Of a DNA stretch of 64,000 bases, positions 1 to 11,392 are shown piece after piece. Under the pieces are notes generated by a model, which saw only the letters and a list, made by a program, of their open reading frames with translations, was not told the origin of the DNA and made no database searches. The translations under genes and the position numbers were made by a program. The stretch is from Vibrio europaeus (GTDB lineage Bacteria > Pseudomonadota > Gammaproteobacteria > Enterobacterales > Vibrionaceae). Numbering within the stretch: position 1 is the first letter of the stretch; the number at the start of each line of letters is the position of its first letter. The stretch lies in the NCBI RefSeq assembly GCF_001695575.1, contig NZ_LUAX01000005.1:130055-194054 (forward strand), read 5' to 3'.

Positions 1-466
1 GCGCCATCGCTCTGCCGATACCCACACGCTGCTGCTGGCCCCCAGATAGCGCCGCTGGATAACTATCCCCTTTGTCGCCTAAACCAATGTCATCAAGAAT
101 CTCTTGAGCACGGCGCAAAGCGTCGGCTTTTTTCCAACCGCGCACCGTGATTAAGCCTTCGGCAATATTTTGTCTCGCTGTCATATGAGCGAAAAGAGCG
201 TAGTTTTGAAACACAAAACCGGTTTTACGGCGCAAAGCTAACACTTCCGCTTTGGTATGTTTTTCGGTATCAACACTGACATCATCGATTGTTATGACGC
301 CTTTATCCGCATTTTCGAGAAAGTTAACCGTGCGCAGTAAGGTCGATTTACCTGTGCCACTTGAGCCTATGACAACGATGATTTCACCTTGGTTAATCTC
401 TAGGTCGATGCCTTTAAGAACCTCGGTATCGCCAAAGCGCTTATGGATATTGTTGAGTTTAATCAT
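1..466 (-). CDS. Polar amino-acid ABC transporter ATP-binding protein (3' end off the window)
   Basis: ATPase subunit that would drive amino-acid import with the permease and binding protein to its right. The frame opens with MIKLNNIHKRFG at 466 and is still open at base 1, so about 155 of a usual ~240 residues are visible. A Walker A motif (GSSGTGKST) and the ABC signature (LSGGQQQRVGIGRAM) are present; Walker B and the H-loop lie outside the window. The start codon overlaps the permease stop by 4 bases (ATGA), so the genes are translationally coupled. The family is HisP/GlnQ-like; cystine is a possible substrate judging only from the neighbouring binding protein. Confidence 0.93.
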   Translation of the reverse strand, partial: MIKLNNIHKRFGDTEVLKGIDLEINQGEIIVVIGSSGTGKSTLLRTVNFLENADKGVITIDDVSVDTEKHTKAEVLALRRKTGFVFQNYALFAHMTARQNIAEGLITVRGWKKADALRRAQEILDDIGLGDKGDSYPAALSGGQQQRVGIGRAMA

Positions 467-1134
467 CTTACATACGCCTTATTCAGTTTCGCTTCCGCCC
501 AAATTTGTACTCTAGTCAGAATGATTACTACACCCCAGTAGATCAATGCGACTGCTAAGAATGCTTCAAAGAAGCGGAAACTGGATGATGCTTCCATCTG
601 TGCTTTCGCCATGATTTCCGCAACACCGAGTGTAAACGCTAGCGAGGTGGATTTGATCATATCAATGAAGTAGTTCATCAGTGATGGCAGTGCAACGCGA
701 GTGGCTTGTGGCAGGATGACACGACGCATAGCCTGAGAGGTCGTCATGCCTACAGATAAACTGGCTTCCATTTGGCTACGATCAATACCGATTATTGCCG
801 CGCGAATACTTTCGGCCATATAAGCCGCGAAGTGAAGAGTCAAACCAATCACAGCTGCGCTGAAGGCATCCAGTCCAACCAACCACGGAAAGATCTGTGG
901 CAAGCCGTAGTAAAGCAGGAATAACTGTACTAACAGTGGCGTACCACGGAAAAAGCTGATGTATAGCTGGCTGAGTTGATCAAGAACTGGGACGCGAAAT
1001 ACACGGATATTGGCCAAAATGACGGATAAAATCAGTGAAAATAGCAAACCCCAAGTTGCCATCTCCATTGTGGTGCCAAGATACTTGAGCAGTATCGGCA
1101 TCAGATCCAGCATGTAGTTAAAATCGAATCCCAT
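463..1134 (-). CDS. Polar amino-acid ABC transporter permease
   Basis: Inner-membrane permease of 223 aa, normal for the HisM/GlnP family. Several hydrophobic helices are visible, and the cytoplasmic EAA loop that docks the ATPase is near residue 140 (EASLSVGMTTSQAMRRV). A single permease gene implies a homodimeric channel. It lies between the binding-protein gene and the ATPase gene, overlapping the latter by 4 bases. Substrate class is inferred from family only. Confidence 0.93.
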   Translation of the reverse strand: MGFDFNYMLDLMPILLKYLGTTMEMATWGLLFSLILSVILANIRVFRVPVLDQLSQLYISFFRGTPLLVQLFLLYYGLPQIFPWLVGLDAFSAAVIGLTLHFAAYMAESIRAAIIGIDRSQMEASLSVGMTTSQAMRRVILPQATRVALPSLMNYFIDMIKSTSLAFTLGVAEIMAKAQMEASSSFRFFEAFLAVALIYWGVVIILTRVQIWAEAKLNKAYVR

Positions 1135-1166
1135 AGCCTATTCCAATGATTAAATAACGACGTAAA

Positions 1167-1206
1167 AAAGCAAAACCCACTGCAAAGGAAGGGAAGCAGT
1201 GGGTTT
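1167..1206 (-). terminator. Attenuating hairpin between binding protein and permease
   Basis: An 11-bp perfect stem (1173-1183 with 1196-1206) is followed, reading leftward, by a T-rich tract. It lies between the binding-protein stop and the permease start. Such intra-operon hairpins commonly let the periplasmic protein be made in excess over the membrane subunits; that role is inferred. Confidence 0.7.
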
Positions 1207-1244
1207 AAGAGTTCTATCTAAATCAGATAGAAATGTCTAATGGT

Positions 1245-1991
1245 TTACTCGGTGATGTCTGCGCCAAACCACTTCTCAGAGATTGTCTTCAGCGTACCGT
1301 CTGCACGCATGGCTGCGAGTGCTTGGTTCACTTCCGCTTGAAGCTTTTTACCATTCTCGTTGTCAACAAATGGCCAAGCGTTCTGGATGGTTTCAAATGG
1401 TTGACCTGCAAGTTGTAGCGGAAGACCTGTTTTCTTGATCAGCTCTAGAGCTGACAAGCGATCCATCACGAATGCATCTGCACGACCTAGTGCGACATCG
1501 TGCTCAATACCTGTGTCGTAAGTTTTGATATTGATCTTGCCATCTTTGTCGTAGTTACGCAGTAGCTGCTCGAAGTTAGAGCCTAAGTTTACTGCGACTG
1601 TTTTACCTTCAAGATCTTCAATACCTTGAATGCTGTCATTGCCTTTACGAACTGTGATTTGTGCGCCATCGACCACGTATGGGTCTGCAAATAGGTACTT
1701 AGCCTTACGTGCATCCGTCATAGTGATCTGGTTAGAGATGGTGTCGATACGACCCGTTTCTAACAGACCAAATAGACCAGAGAAGTTAGCAGTGACGTAC
1801 TCTACTTTGTAATCGTTGCGTTTACCGATCTCATCCCACAGGTCTACTTCGAAACCTTGTAGCTTATCTTGCTGAACGAAAGTAAACGGGAAGTAGCGAC
1901 CCGACATTCCGACTTTAACTTCAGTCGCTGCTTGGACAGTAGCAGCAGAAAGCGCGATAGCTGCAACTGCAGCCTTAATCCAGTTTTTCAT
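1245..1991 (-). CDS. Periplasmic amino-acid-binding protein (family 3)
   Basis: Soluble receptor of the transporter, exported to the periplasm. The start is set at 1991, where a GGAG Shine-Dalgarno sits 7 bases upstream; an in-frame start at 2033 has no such site. Residues 1-22 form a signal peptide ending ...ATVQAA. The mature part shows the family-3 motifs (YFPFTF, GFEVDLWDEIG, GRIDTISNQITMT). About 248 aa, normal length. The sequence most resembles cystine/polar amino-acid binders of the TcyA/FliY group, but the ligand is not proven. Confidence 0.92.
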   Translation of the reverse strand: MKNWIKAAVAAIALSAATVQAATEVKVGMSGRYFPFTFVQQDKLQGFEVDLWDEIGKRNDYKVEYVTANFSGLFGLLETGRIDTISNQITMTDARKAKYLFADPYVVDGAQITVRKGNDSIQGIEDLEGKTVAVNLGSNFEQLLRNYDKDGKINIKTYDTGIEHDVALGRADAFVMDRLSALELIKKTGLPLQLAGQPFETIQNAWPFVDNENGKKLQAEVNQALAAMRADGTLKTISEKWFGADITE

Positions 1992-2394
1992 AGTACAACT
2001 CCATATAATTATGGGGATAAATACTACTGTCACTTTACTTAATTAGATAAATAACCAAGTGCAATAACCTAGACAGTAGAGTAATAAGGTGAGGTGATTT
2101 GCTGATATTCAACCTGTTAGACGAGGCTCGCTGAGAAAAGACGAATTTTGGTTGATGAAAAATTTTCATTCACAGACTTATCACCAGAACAAAGATCTCG
2201 CTAAAAATGCCTTAATGTGGATCAAAGTGTGAGTAAAAATGGGGCAGAATGTGAGGATCTAACGAATAATGTCGAAAATATTGTGAATAACTTAGATCTT
2301 ATTCACTGGATCGTCGATCATTTACTGGCGATCTTGGTTATCAACAGGTAAAATTGCCAATCTTTTCAGATCAATTACTTCGAGTGGGGGCACT
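1992..2394. promoter_or_regulatory. dnaA control region: eight GATC sites and DnaA-box-like sequences
   Basis: This 400-bp gap separates the divergent transporter and dnaA genes. Eight GATC (Dam/SeqA) sites lie between 2194 and 2372. DnaA-box-like 9-mers are TTATCAACA at 2338-2346 and the reverse complement of TTATTCACA at 2282-2290. Clustered GATC sites and DnaA boxes are known at dnaA promoters of enterobacteria and vibrios, where they support autoregulation and sequestration. The chromosomal origin itself is normally elsewhere (by mnmG/mioC), so this is read as the dnaA promoter, not as oriC. Confidence 0.65.
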
Positions 2395-3801
2395 GTGTCA
2401 TCTTCGCTTTGGTTGCAATGTTTGCAACAGCTTCAAGAAGAGCTACCAGCAACGGAATTCAGTATGTGGGTTCGTCCATTACAAGCTGAGCTCAATGACA
2501 ATACACTCACTCTTTTTGCCCCAAACCGTTTCGTATTGGACTGGGTACGTGATAAGTACCTCAACAGCATTAATCGTCTGCTGCAAGAGTATTGCGGCAA
2601 TGACATGCCAAGTCTGCGTTTTGAAGTGGGTAGCCGACCAGTTGCAGCGCCAAAGCCAGCGCCTAAGCGCACGCCAGCTGATGTCGCTGCTGAATCTTCA
2701 GCTCCCGCACAGTTACAGGCAAGAAAGCCAGTCCATAAGACATGGGATGATGATGCGCAAGCCATTGCGGATATTAACCATCGCTCGAATGTGAACCCAA
2801 AACACAAGTTCAACAACTTTGTTGAGGGTAAATCGAACCAATTAGGCTTAGCGGCTGCTCGTCAGGTGTCAGATAACCCAGGCTCTGCATACAACCCACT
2901 GTTCTTATACGGTGGTACAGGTTTAGGTAAGACTCACCTGTTGCATGCGGTAGGCAATGCGATTGTGGATAACAAGCCAAATGCTAAAGTTGTCTACATG
3001 CACTCTGAGCGTTTTGTGCAAGATATGGTGAAAGCGCTGCAAAATAACGCGATTGAAGAGTTTAAACGCTACTACCGTAGTGTCGATGCGCTGCTTATCG
3101 ATGATATTCAATTTTTTGCCAATAAAGAGCGTTCTCAGGAAGAGTTCTTCCATACTTTCAACGCTCTGTTAGAAGGCAATCAACAGATCATCTTGACTTC
3201 AGACCGTTACCCAAAAGAGATCAATGGTGTTGAAGATCGCCTCAAATCTCGTTTTGGTTGGGGTCTAACGGTTGCGATCGAGCCACCAGAGCTAGAAACA
3301 CGCGTCGCGATCTTGATGAAAAAAGCAGAAGATCACCAGATTCACCTTGCCGATGAAGTCGCGTTCTTTATTGCTAAGCGACTGCGTTCCAATGTTCGTG
3401 AGCTGGAAGGTGCTTTAAACCGTGTTATCGCCAATGCGAACTTTACTGGCCGCCCAATTACTATCGACTTTGTTCGTGAAGCGCTGCGTGATCTACTTGC
3501 CCTGCAAGAAAAGTTGGTGACGATTGATAATATTCAAAAGACAGTCGCGGAATACTACAAGATTAAAGTCGCTGACCTGTTGTCTAAGCGCCGCTCTCGC
3601 TCAGTAGCCCGTCCACGTCAGCTAGCGATGGCATTAGCCAAAGAGCTGACTAACCACAGCTTGCCTGAAATTGGTGATGCGTTTGGTGGTCGAGACCATA
3701 CCACGGTGCTGCATGCCTGCCGTAAGATTGAGCAGCTACGTGAAGAGAGCCACGACATTAAAGAAGATTACTCGAACCTGATTCGTACTCTATCTTCTTA
3801 A
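2395..3801 (+). CDS. dnaA: Chromosomal replication initiator DnaA
   Basis: Binds DnaA boxes and melts the origin. 468 aa. Domain I begins [12 protein letters not shown]; a low-complexity Pro/Ala linker covers about residues 80-110; the AAA+ core has Walker [10 protein letters not shown] (about residue 172) and Walker [10 protein letters not shown]; the C-terminal DNA-binding domain has the signature [15 protein letters not shown]. The start is GTG, with a GGGGG Shine-Dalgarno just upstream, matching the conserved N-terminus of other DnaA proteins. First gene of dnaA-dnaN-recF-gyrB. Confidence 0.99.
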   Translation: MSSSLWLQCLQQLQEELPATEFSMWVRPLQAELNDNTLTLFAPNRFVLDWVRDKYLNSINRLLQEYCGNDMPSLRFEVGSRPVAAPKPAPKRTPADVAAESSAPAQLQARKPVHKTWDDDAQAIADINHRSNVNPKHKFNNFVEGKSNQLGLAAARQVSDNPGSAYNPLFLYGGTGLGKTHLLHAVGNAIVDNKPNAKVVYMHSERFVQDMVKALQNNAIEEFKRYYRSVDALLIDDIQFFANKERSQEEFFHTFNALLEGNQQIILTSDRYPKEINGVEDRLKSRFGWGLTVAIEPPELETRVAILMKKAEDHQIHLADEVAFFIAKRLRSNVRELEGALNRVIANANFTGRPITIDFVREALRDLLALQEKLVTIDNIQKTVAEYYKIKVADLLSKRRSRSVARPRQLAMALAKELTNHSLPEIGDAFGGRDHTTVLHACRKIEQLREESHDIKEDYSNLIRTLSS

Positions 3802-3872
3802 TTCGCACTATTTCTTGATTCACAGTATTCTAAGCATCGAGCAACAATAACGAATTCGGATAAGAGCATCCT

Positions 3873-4973
3873 ATGAAATTTTCCATTGAGCGTAGCCACC
3901 TGCTTAAACCACTTCAGCAAGTGTCAGGAGCACTGGGCGGTCGTCCAACTTTACCAATTCTTGGTAATTTACTTCTTAAAGTCGAAGACAACGTACTCTC
4001 AATGACGGCAACCGACCTTGAGGTCGAGCTGATTAGCCGTGTTAACCTCGAAGGTGAATTCGAAGCGGGGAGCATTACCGTCCCTTCACGCAAGTTTTTA
4101 GATATTTGCCGTGGCTTGCCTGATGACTCTGTGATTACCTTTGTCTTAGAAGGCGACCGTGTTCAGGTTCGTTCTGGGCGCAGCCGTTTCTCACTATCGA
4201 CCCTACCTGCCAATGATTTCCCAAATATTGAAGATTGGCAGAGTGAAGTGGAAGTATCACTGACTCAAGCTGAGTTACGTGGGTTAGTCGAAAAAACGCA
4301 ATTCTCAATGGCGAACCAAGATGTTCGTTATTACCTCAACGGTATGCTGTTTGAAATTGACGGTACAACATTACGCAGTGTAACTACCGATGGTCACCGT
4401 ATGGCGGTATCTCAAACCGAGCTTGGGGCCGACTTTGCACAAAAACAAATCATTGTGCCGCGTAAAGGTGTATTAGAGTTGGTTAAGTTACTCGATACGC
4501 CAGAACAATCTGTAGTGCTACAGATTGGTAGCTCTAACGTTCGTGCTGAAGTGAACAACTATGTGTTTACCTCTAAGCTTGTGGATGGCCGATTCCCTGA
4601 TTACCGCCGTGTTATGCCACAGACGACAACCAAAACACTGGAAGCGGGTTGTGATGAATTACGCCAAGCTTTTTCGCGCGCTGCTATTCTCTCTAACGAG
4701 AAGTTCCGCAGTGTACGCGTTAACCTTGCCGGTACAGAAATGCGTATCAATGCAAATAACCCAGAGCAGGAAGAAGCTGAAGAGATGCTTGATGTCAGCT
4801 TTGAGGGTGAACCGATTGAGATTGGTTTCAACGTTAGCTATGTGTTGGATGTGTTGAACACCCTGCGCTGTGAAAAAGTCAGAATTTCGATGTCAGATGC
4901 CAATGCCAGTGCGCTAATCGAAAACTCGGAAGACGACAGTGCCATGTACGTGGTAATGCCAATCCGACTCTAG
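3873..4973 (+). CDS. dnaN: DNA polymerase III beta sliding clamp
   Basis: Ring-shaped processivity clamp, 366 aa, the standard length. It begins [19 protein letters not shown] and ends with the conserved YVVMPIRL. The three-domain clamp is complete. It lies 71 bp after dnaA and only one base before recF, so dnaN and recF are very likely cotranscribed and coupled. Confidence 0.99.
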   Translation: MKFSIERSHLLKPLQQVSGALGGRPTLPILGNLLLKVEDNVLSMTATDLEVELISRVNLEGEFEAGSITVPSRKFLDICRGLPDDSVITFVLEGDRVQVRSGRSRFSLSTLPANDFPNIEDWQSEVEVSLTQAELRGLVEKTQFSMANQDVRYYLNGMLFEIDGTTLRSVTTDGHRMAVSQTELGADFAQKQIIVPRKGVLELVKLLDTPEQSVVLQIGSSNVRAEVNNYVFTSKLVDGRFPDYRRVMPQTTTKTLEAGCDELRQAFSRAAILSNEKFRSVRVNLAGTEMRINANNPEQEEAEEMLDVSFEGEPIEIGFNVSYVLDVLNTLRCEKVRISMSDANASALIENSEDDSAMYVVMPIRL

Positions 4974-4974
4974 C

Positions 4975-6057
4975 ATGCCGCTCTCTCGTCTTATAATAAA
5001 GCAGTTTAGAAACATTGAAGCCTGTGACATTAACTTGTCAGCAGGCTTTAACTTTCTTATTGGACCAAACGGCAGTGGCAAAACCAGTGTCTTAGAAGCG
5101 ATCTACTTACTTGGTCATGGTCGCTCATTTAAGAGCTCTTTGACTGGAAGAGTGATTCAAAATGACTGTAATGAGCTGTTTGTTCATGGACGTTTTTTGA
5201 ACTCGGATCAATTTGAGCTACCAATTGGCATTAATAAGCAGCGTGATGGCTCAACAGAGGTTAAAATAGGCGGTCAGTCTGGGCAAAAGCTCGCTCAGCT
5301 GGCGCAGGTTTTACCCTTACAGTTGATACACCCTGAAGGGTTTGATTTATTGACTGATGGGCCGAAACATCGTCGCTCGTTTATCGACTGGGGTGTGTTT
5401 CATACCGAGTCGGCATTTTATGATGCTTGGGGGCGATTTAAACGTCTTAACAAGCAGCGCAATGCTCTATTGAAAACAGCAACCAGCTATCGAGAGCTGA
5501 GTTATTGGGATCAAGAGATGGCACGCTTGGCGGAAAACATCAGTCAATGGCGAGCCGATTACGTTGAGCAAATGAAGGTCAAAGCGGAGCAGATCTGTAA
5601 AGCGTTTTTGCCCGAGTTCGACATTCAATTGAAGTATTATCGTGGTTGGGATAAAGATACGCCATACCAAGAGATACTAGAGAAAAATTTTGAGCGTGAT
5701 CAGGCGTTAGGTTACACCTTTAGTGGCCCTAACAAAGCGGATTTGCGCATTAAAGTGAATGGCACGCCTGTTGAAGATGTGCTTTCACGAGGTCAGTTAA
5801 AATTGATGGTGTGTGCACTGCGCGTGGCGCAAGGGCAACATCTGACAGAAATGACTGGCAAGCAATGTATCTACTTAATTGATGACTTTGCATCTGAATT
5901 AGATAGCCAACGTCGTAAGCGTCTAGCTGACTGCTTAAAAGAGACGGGGGCGCAAGTTTTTGTAAGTTCTATTACTGATAGCCAAATTGCGGATATGCGT
6001 GATGAAAATGGCAAGATGTTCCATGTGGAACATGGCACAATAGAGCAAAATATATAG
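4975..6057 (+). CDS. recF: DNA replication and repair protein RecF
   Basis: SMC-like ATPase that helps load RecA at gapped DNA together with RecO and RecR. 360 aa. Walker A is [14 protein letters not shown] (about residues 30-43), the signature region is [10 protein letters not shown] (about 269), and Walker B ends IDDFASELD. The start ATG follows the dnaN stop by one base. Intact. Confidence 0.98.
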   Translation: MPLSRLIIKQFRNIEACDINLSAGFNFLIGPNGSGKTSVLEAIYLLGHGRSFKSSLTGRVIQNDCNELFVHGRFLNSDQFELPIGINKQRDGSTEVKIGGQSGQKLAQLAQVLPLQLIHPEGFDLLTDGPKHRRSFIDWGVFHTESAFYDAWGRFKRLNKQRNALLKTATSYRELSYWDQEMARLAENISQWRADYVEQMKVKAEQICKAFLPEFDIQLKYYRGWDKDTPYQEILEKNFERDQALGYTFSGPNKADLRIKVNGTPVEDVLSRGQLKLMVCALRVAQGQHLTEMTGKQCIYLIDDFASELDSQRRKRLADCLKETGAQVFVSSITDSQIADMRDENGKMFHVEHGTIEQNI

Positions 6058-6067
6058 CGGAAGATAA

Positions 6068-8488
<2,421 letters not shown>

Positions 8489-8523
8489 ATTTTCCTTTAA
8501 TGGGTGAATCTAAATAGATTTTT

Positions 8524-8554
8524 AAAGGACTACCAGAAATGGTGGTCCTTTTTT
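8524..8554 (+). terminator. Rho-independent terminator after gyrB
   Basis: Stem formed by AAGGACTACCA and TGGTGGTCCTT around a GAAA loop, followed by TTTTT, 36 bp past the gyrB stop. Confidence 0.85.
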
Positions 8555-8665
8555 GTTTCCGATATTTTAATTATTTTTCAAATGTTTGGAATATCATCCT
8601 CAAGAGGGAGGAATGACCGAGTTGGGGATATCTACAAGCACGTTGAAAATTTTTAAATCCGATCC

Positions 8666-8692
8666 CTTGAAACTAATTTGTACCAACCACAT
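8666..8692 (+). promoter_or_regulatory. Candidate sigma-32 (RpoH) promoter for ibpA
   Basis: CTTGAAA at 8666-8672 and CCACAT at 8687-8692 are separated by 14 bases. The RpoH consensus is CTTGAAA, 13-17 bases, CCCCAT. Position upstream of a small heat-shock gene supports it. It would give a leader of about 240 nt; no other gene in 8555-8938 is supported. Confidence 0.5.
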
Positions 8693-8859
8693 ATCTATTG
8701 TTGAAGAGGGAAGCTGTCTTGCTCAAGAGAGAAGAAACAGAACCTCTGGATTCGCTGATAAGGTATCGCTCACGAGAGGATAACCTTAGAGGCACACATT
8801 GAACTGATTTATTACTACGTCCCAGCGTTATAAGAACCCGAGGAGTAGAAGATAAATCC

Positions 8860-8938
8860 CTTAGCCGGCAAAGATCTCAACAAGATAGATCCAAGTAAAC
8901 TCACGGCTAAGACTATTGCTTACTATGAGGATAGCATT
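8860..8938 (+). promoter_or_regulatory. Structured 5' leader of ibpA, possible RNA thermometer
   Basis: CTTAGCCG (8860-8867) can pair with CGGCTAAG (8904-8911). Immediately before the start, CTAT (8923-8926) can pair with ATAG (8931-8934), leaving the Shine-Dalgarno core GAGG as the hairpin loop, and ATTGCT (8915-8920) can partly extend this with AGCATT. ibpA-type messages in enterobacteria carry ROSE-type thermometers that hide the ribosome site at low temperature. The thermometer role is inferred from position and pairing. Confidence 0.4.
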
Positions 8939-9373
8939 ATGAGAACTGTAGATTTCACTCCACTTTACCGCAACGCAATTGGCTTCGATCGTTTATTCAA
9001 CATGATGGAAGCAAACACTGCGAAAAACGCTTCTGGCGGTTACCCTCCTTACAACATTGAGCAGAAAGACGAGAACCACTATCGCATTACTATGGCAGTG
9101 GCAGGTTTCGCTGATGAGCAGCTCGATCTGACTCAGAAAGAGAATATGCTGATTGTTAAAGGTGAGCGTGATAGCGAAGAAGAGAAGCAATACGTTTACC
9201 AAGGTATCGCAGAACGCGATTTCGAACGCAAATTCCAGCTGGCAGACTACGTAAAAGTCGTGGGTGCGAGCATGAAAAACGGTCTGCTGCATATTGATCT
9301 AGAGCGTGAGATTCCAGAAGCGATGCAACCGCGTAAGATTGCTATCAATGGCGGTAACCTAATCGAAGGTTAA
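8939..9373 (+). CDS. ibpA: Small heat-shock protein, IbpA family
   Basis: ATP-independent holdase that binds unfolding proteins and passes them to DnaK/ClpB. 144 aa. The N-terminus ([20 protein letters not shown]) is typical of IbpA/B, the alpha-crystallin domain spans about residues 38-125 ([20 protein letters not shown]), and the tail contains the conserved KIAIN motif. Single copy here, with its own promoter and terminator. The long structured leader suggests temperature control. Confidence 0.95.
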   Translation: MRTVDFTPLYRNAIGFDRLFNMMEANTAKNASGGYPPYNIEQKDENHYRITMAVAGFADEQLDLTQKENMLIVKGERDSEEEKQYVYQGIAERDFERKFQLADYVKVVGASMKNGLLHIDLEREIPEAMQPRKIAINGGNLIEG

Positions 9374-9404
9374 TTAACCGTCTCAAAACTGAGAGTAAAG
9401 AGTG

Positions 9405-9431
9405 AAAGAGCGCATATTAGCGCTCTTTTTT
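9405..9431 (+). terminator. Terminator after ibpA
   Basis: AAAGAGCG (9405-9412) pairs with CGCTCTTT (9421-9428) and is followed by more T residues. Confidence 0.8.
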
Positions 9432-9493
9432 GTTGTCCTTGAATCTGTAAATCAGTATTTTCAGCGCCGAAAACTATAAATTTGGATAATAGA

Positions 9494-9883
9494 ATGAAGA
9501 AATTATTATTGGCGGCTTTCGTTATTGCTGTCTCTGGCTGCTCCAGCCTTGTTGCTCCGCTTGCGACCGACTACACCGCATCAAACGGTGAAAAGATTCG
9601 TATCGCTTATGCAAACCCTGAAAAATCGGCTAACTGTGAGTTGAAAGGCCAGTCAGCGTTCAACCCTAACTCGCAAAGTGTTATGGGGATTGTATCGTTT
9701 GGCGATAGTGGAATGGATGCTGAGCAAAAAATTAACTCAACTTTTGGTGAAGAAGCAGCAGCGTTAGGCGCTAACTACATTAATCGTGGGTTTGCTGGCT
9801 CTTCTACATACGGTGGCGTGTATCAGCGTTCTTCTACAGTAGAAGCAAGCTACTTTATATGTGAGCACATCCCAGCCCTATAA
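9494..9883 (+). CDS. Small lipoprotein (DUF4156-like)
   Basis: 129 aa with a lipoprotein signal: MKK, a hydrophobic core, and lipobox VSGC with Cys about residue 16. The body has GANYINRG and ends in a Cys-containing strand, reminiscent of the DUF4156 family. ATG at 9494 is preferred over an upstream TTG at 9482 because it gives a classical signal peptide with GGAT upstream. Function unknown; membrane-anchored in the envelope. Monocistronic, closed by its own terminator. Confidence 0.75.
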   Translation: MKKLLLAAFVIAVSGCSSLVAPLATDYTASNGEKIRIAYANPEKSANCELKGQSAFNPNSQSVMGIVSFGDSGMDAEQKINSTFGEEAAALGANYINRGFAGSSTYGGVYQRSSTVEASYFICEHIPAL

Positions 9884-9890
9884 ATACCTA

Positions 9891-9920
9891 CAGCCCAAAG
9901 CGTAACCTTTGGGCTGTTTT
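9891..9920. terminator. Bidirectional terminator between the lipoprotein and avtA
   Basis: CAGCCCAAAG pairs with CTTTGGGCTG around a CGTAAC loop, followed by TTTT. It sits between convergent genes and can serve both. Confidence 0.85.
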
Positions 9921-9933
9921 AGTTTTGCAGCGC

Positions 9934-11184
9934 TTAACCTTGCTGGTAAGCGCGCTCTACTTCCTCTGCGATGATAGCGATACCTTTTTGCATCATTTCA
10001 TCATCTTGAACATAGTTCATTCGCAAGCATTGATGAGCATGTTCCCAGTCATCTTCTTGACCAATAAAGAAGTACTCGCCAGGGACAATCAGTACCCCGC
10101 GTGCTTTTAGGCGCTGATACAGTTCCATAGTGGTGATCGGCAACTCGTCAAACCAAAGCCAAAGAAAAATAGCCCCCTCTGGTTTGTGAATACGGAAACG
10201 TGAATCAGTAATTGCTGTTTGCAGTAACTCGACAGCGCGCTGAGACTTCTGTTTGTAGAAAGGTTTAATTACTTCTGAGCTCAGCTTTAACAAATCCCCT
10301 TTGCCAATAATGTGGTTGGCAATCGCTGGGCCTAAACTGCCCGGAGCGAGACTGATAATGCCGTTCATATTGGTCATAGCCTGAGTAATTTCTTCACTGG
10401 CGATCACGATACCGCAACGTACACCCGGCAAACCGAGTTTTGATAGGCTCATGCAAAGAATGGTGTTTTCATTCCAGAATGGCTCAACATCTTCAAAAAT
10501 AATATTTGGAAACGGTAAACCGTAGGCATTATCAATGATCAGTGGGATGTTGTTTTCACGCGCGAGCTTATCCAATTTATGGATCTCTTCGTCGGTCAGC
10601 ACGTTGCCAGTCGGGTTGGTAGGGCGGGATGCACAGATAGCGGCGACAGAGTCATCTACCTTTAGCTGTTCAAAATCGACATGGTATTTAAATAGACCAT
10701 TGTCGAGCATTTCAATCTCTGGGTGGTAAGAGACAAAAATATCTTCATCTATGCCTGCATCGCCATAGCCAATGTATTCTGGAGCGAGCGGCAGTAAGAT
10801 TTGTTTGTGCGAGCCGTCGGGCTGTTTGCCAGCCAGCAGATTAAATAGGTAGAAAAAGCCACTTTGACTGCCGTTGGTTAAGCTGATGTTCTTTTCAGTG
10901 ATATTCCAGCCATAGGTCTCTTTAAGTAGCTTGGCGAGTGCTTTAACAAATGCATCTTTGCCTTGTGGGCCATCGTAGTTTGCCATTGCGGCAACCAGCT
11001 CTCCACTTTCTAGCAGTTCCTCACTGGCGAGTCGAAAATAATCGAGCATGGCAGGAATGGCGGCCGGGTTACCCCCGCCGAGCATGATGGCGCCAGGAGT
11101 GCGTAGACCATCATTTAAATCATCCATTAACTGGGTAATACCTGAATACTGATTAAATTTTTCACCAAACTTAGAAAACTGCAT
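9934..11184 (-). CDS. avtA: Valine-pyruvate aminotransferase
   Basis: PLP enzyme that transfers the amino group of valine (or alanine) to its keto-acid partner, linking the valine and alanine pools. 416 aa, full length. Family marks are MLGGGNPAAIP near residue 35, the ASRPTNPTGNVLT segment, and the PLP-lysine region SLSKLGLPGVRCG (about residue 245). The operon partner, if any, is not apparent; the gene stands alone upstream of a terminator shared with a convergent gene. Confidence 0.95.
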   Translation of the reverse strand: MQFSKFGEKFNQYSGITQLMDDLNDGLRTPGAIMLGGGNPAAIPAMLDYFRLASEELLESGELVAAMANYDGPQGKDAFVKALAKLLKETYGWNITEKNISLTNGSQSGFFYLFNLLAGKQPDGSHKQILLPLAPEYIGYGDAGIDEDIFVSYHPEIEMLDNGLFKYHVDFEQLKVDDSVAAICASRPTNPTGNVLTDEEIHKLDKLARENNIPLIIDNAYGLPFPNIIFEDVEPFWNENTILCMSLSKLGLPGVRCGIVIASEEITQAMTNMNGIISLAPGSLGPAIANHIIGKGDLLKLSSEVIKPFYKQKSQRAVELLQTAITDSRFRIHKPEGAIFLWLWFDELPITTMELYQRLKARGVLIVPGEYFFIGQEDDWEHAHQCLRMNYVQDDEMMQKGIAIIAEEVERAYQQG

Positions 11185-11320
11185 TACTTTCTGTACCTAA
11201 TTCATTGTTGTCATTGCTTTAGTTCTTGAACAGCTAGTGCGTGGCTAGCCAATAGAGTAATCCTTGAACATACATTAATGATAATAGGACGAAAAGCACT
11301 AAATCAGTGCATTGATAAAG

Positions 11321-11350
11321 AAAAGCCCAACTCCGAGGAGTTGGGCTTGA
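11321..11350 (-). terminator. Terminator of glyQ-glyS
   Basis: AAGCCCAACTC and GAGTTGGGCTT form an 11-bp stem with a CGAG loop; reading leftward it ends in TTTT. It lies just past the glyS stop. The rest of 11185-11392 shows no gene. Confidence 0.85.
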
Positions 11351-11392
11351 GTAGACTTGCTTAGAATAAGGTCTTAGCCCCTACTTTCGTGC

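Noticed and set aside
1992..2394. Chromosomal oriC
   Set aside because: DnaA boxes are few and no 13-mer array is clear; the Vibrio chromosome 1 origin is at mnmG/mioC. Kept as the dnaA promoter.
2354..2794. Open frame overlapping dnaA in another frame
   Set aside because: dnaA is certain; the alternative has no domain.
8586..8783. Open frame of 65 codons between gyrB and ibpA
   Set aside because: No ribosome site, odd composition, and it overlaps the likely ibpA promoter and leader.
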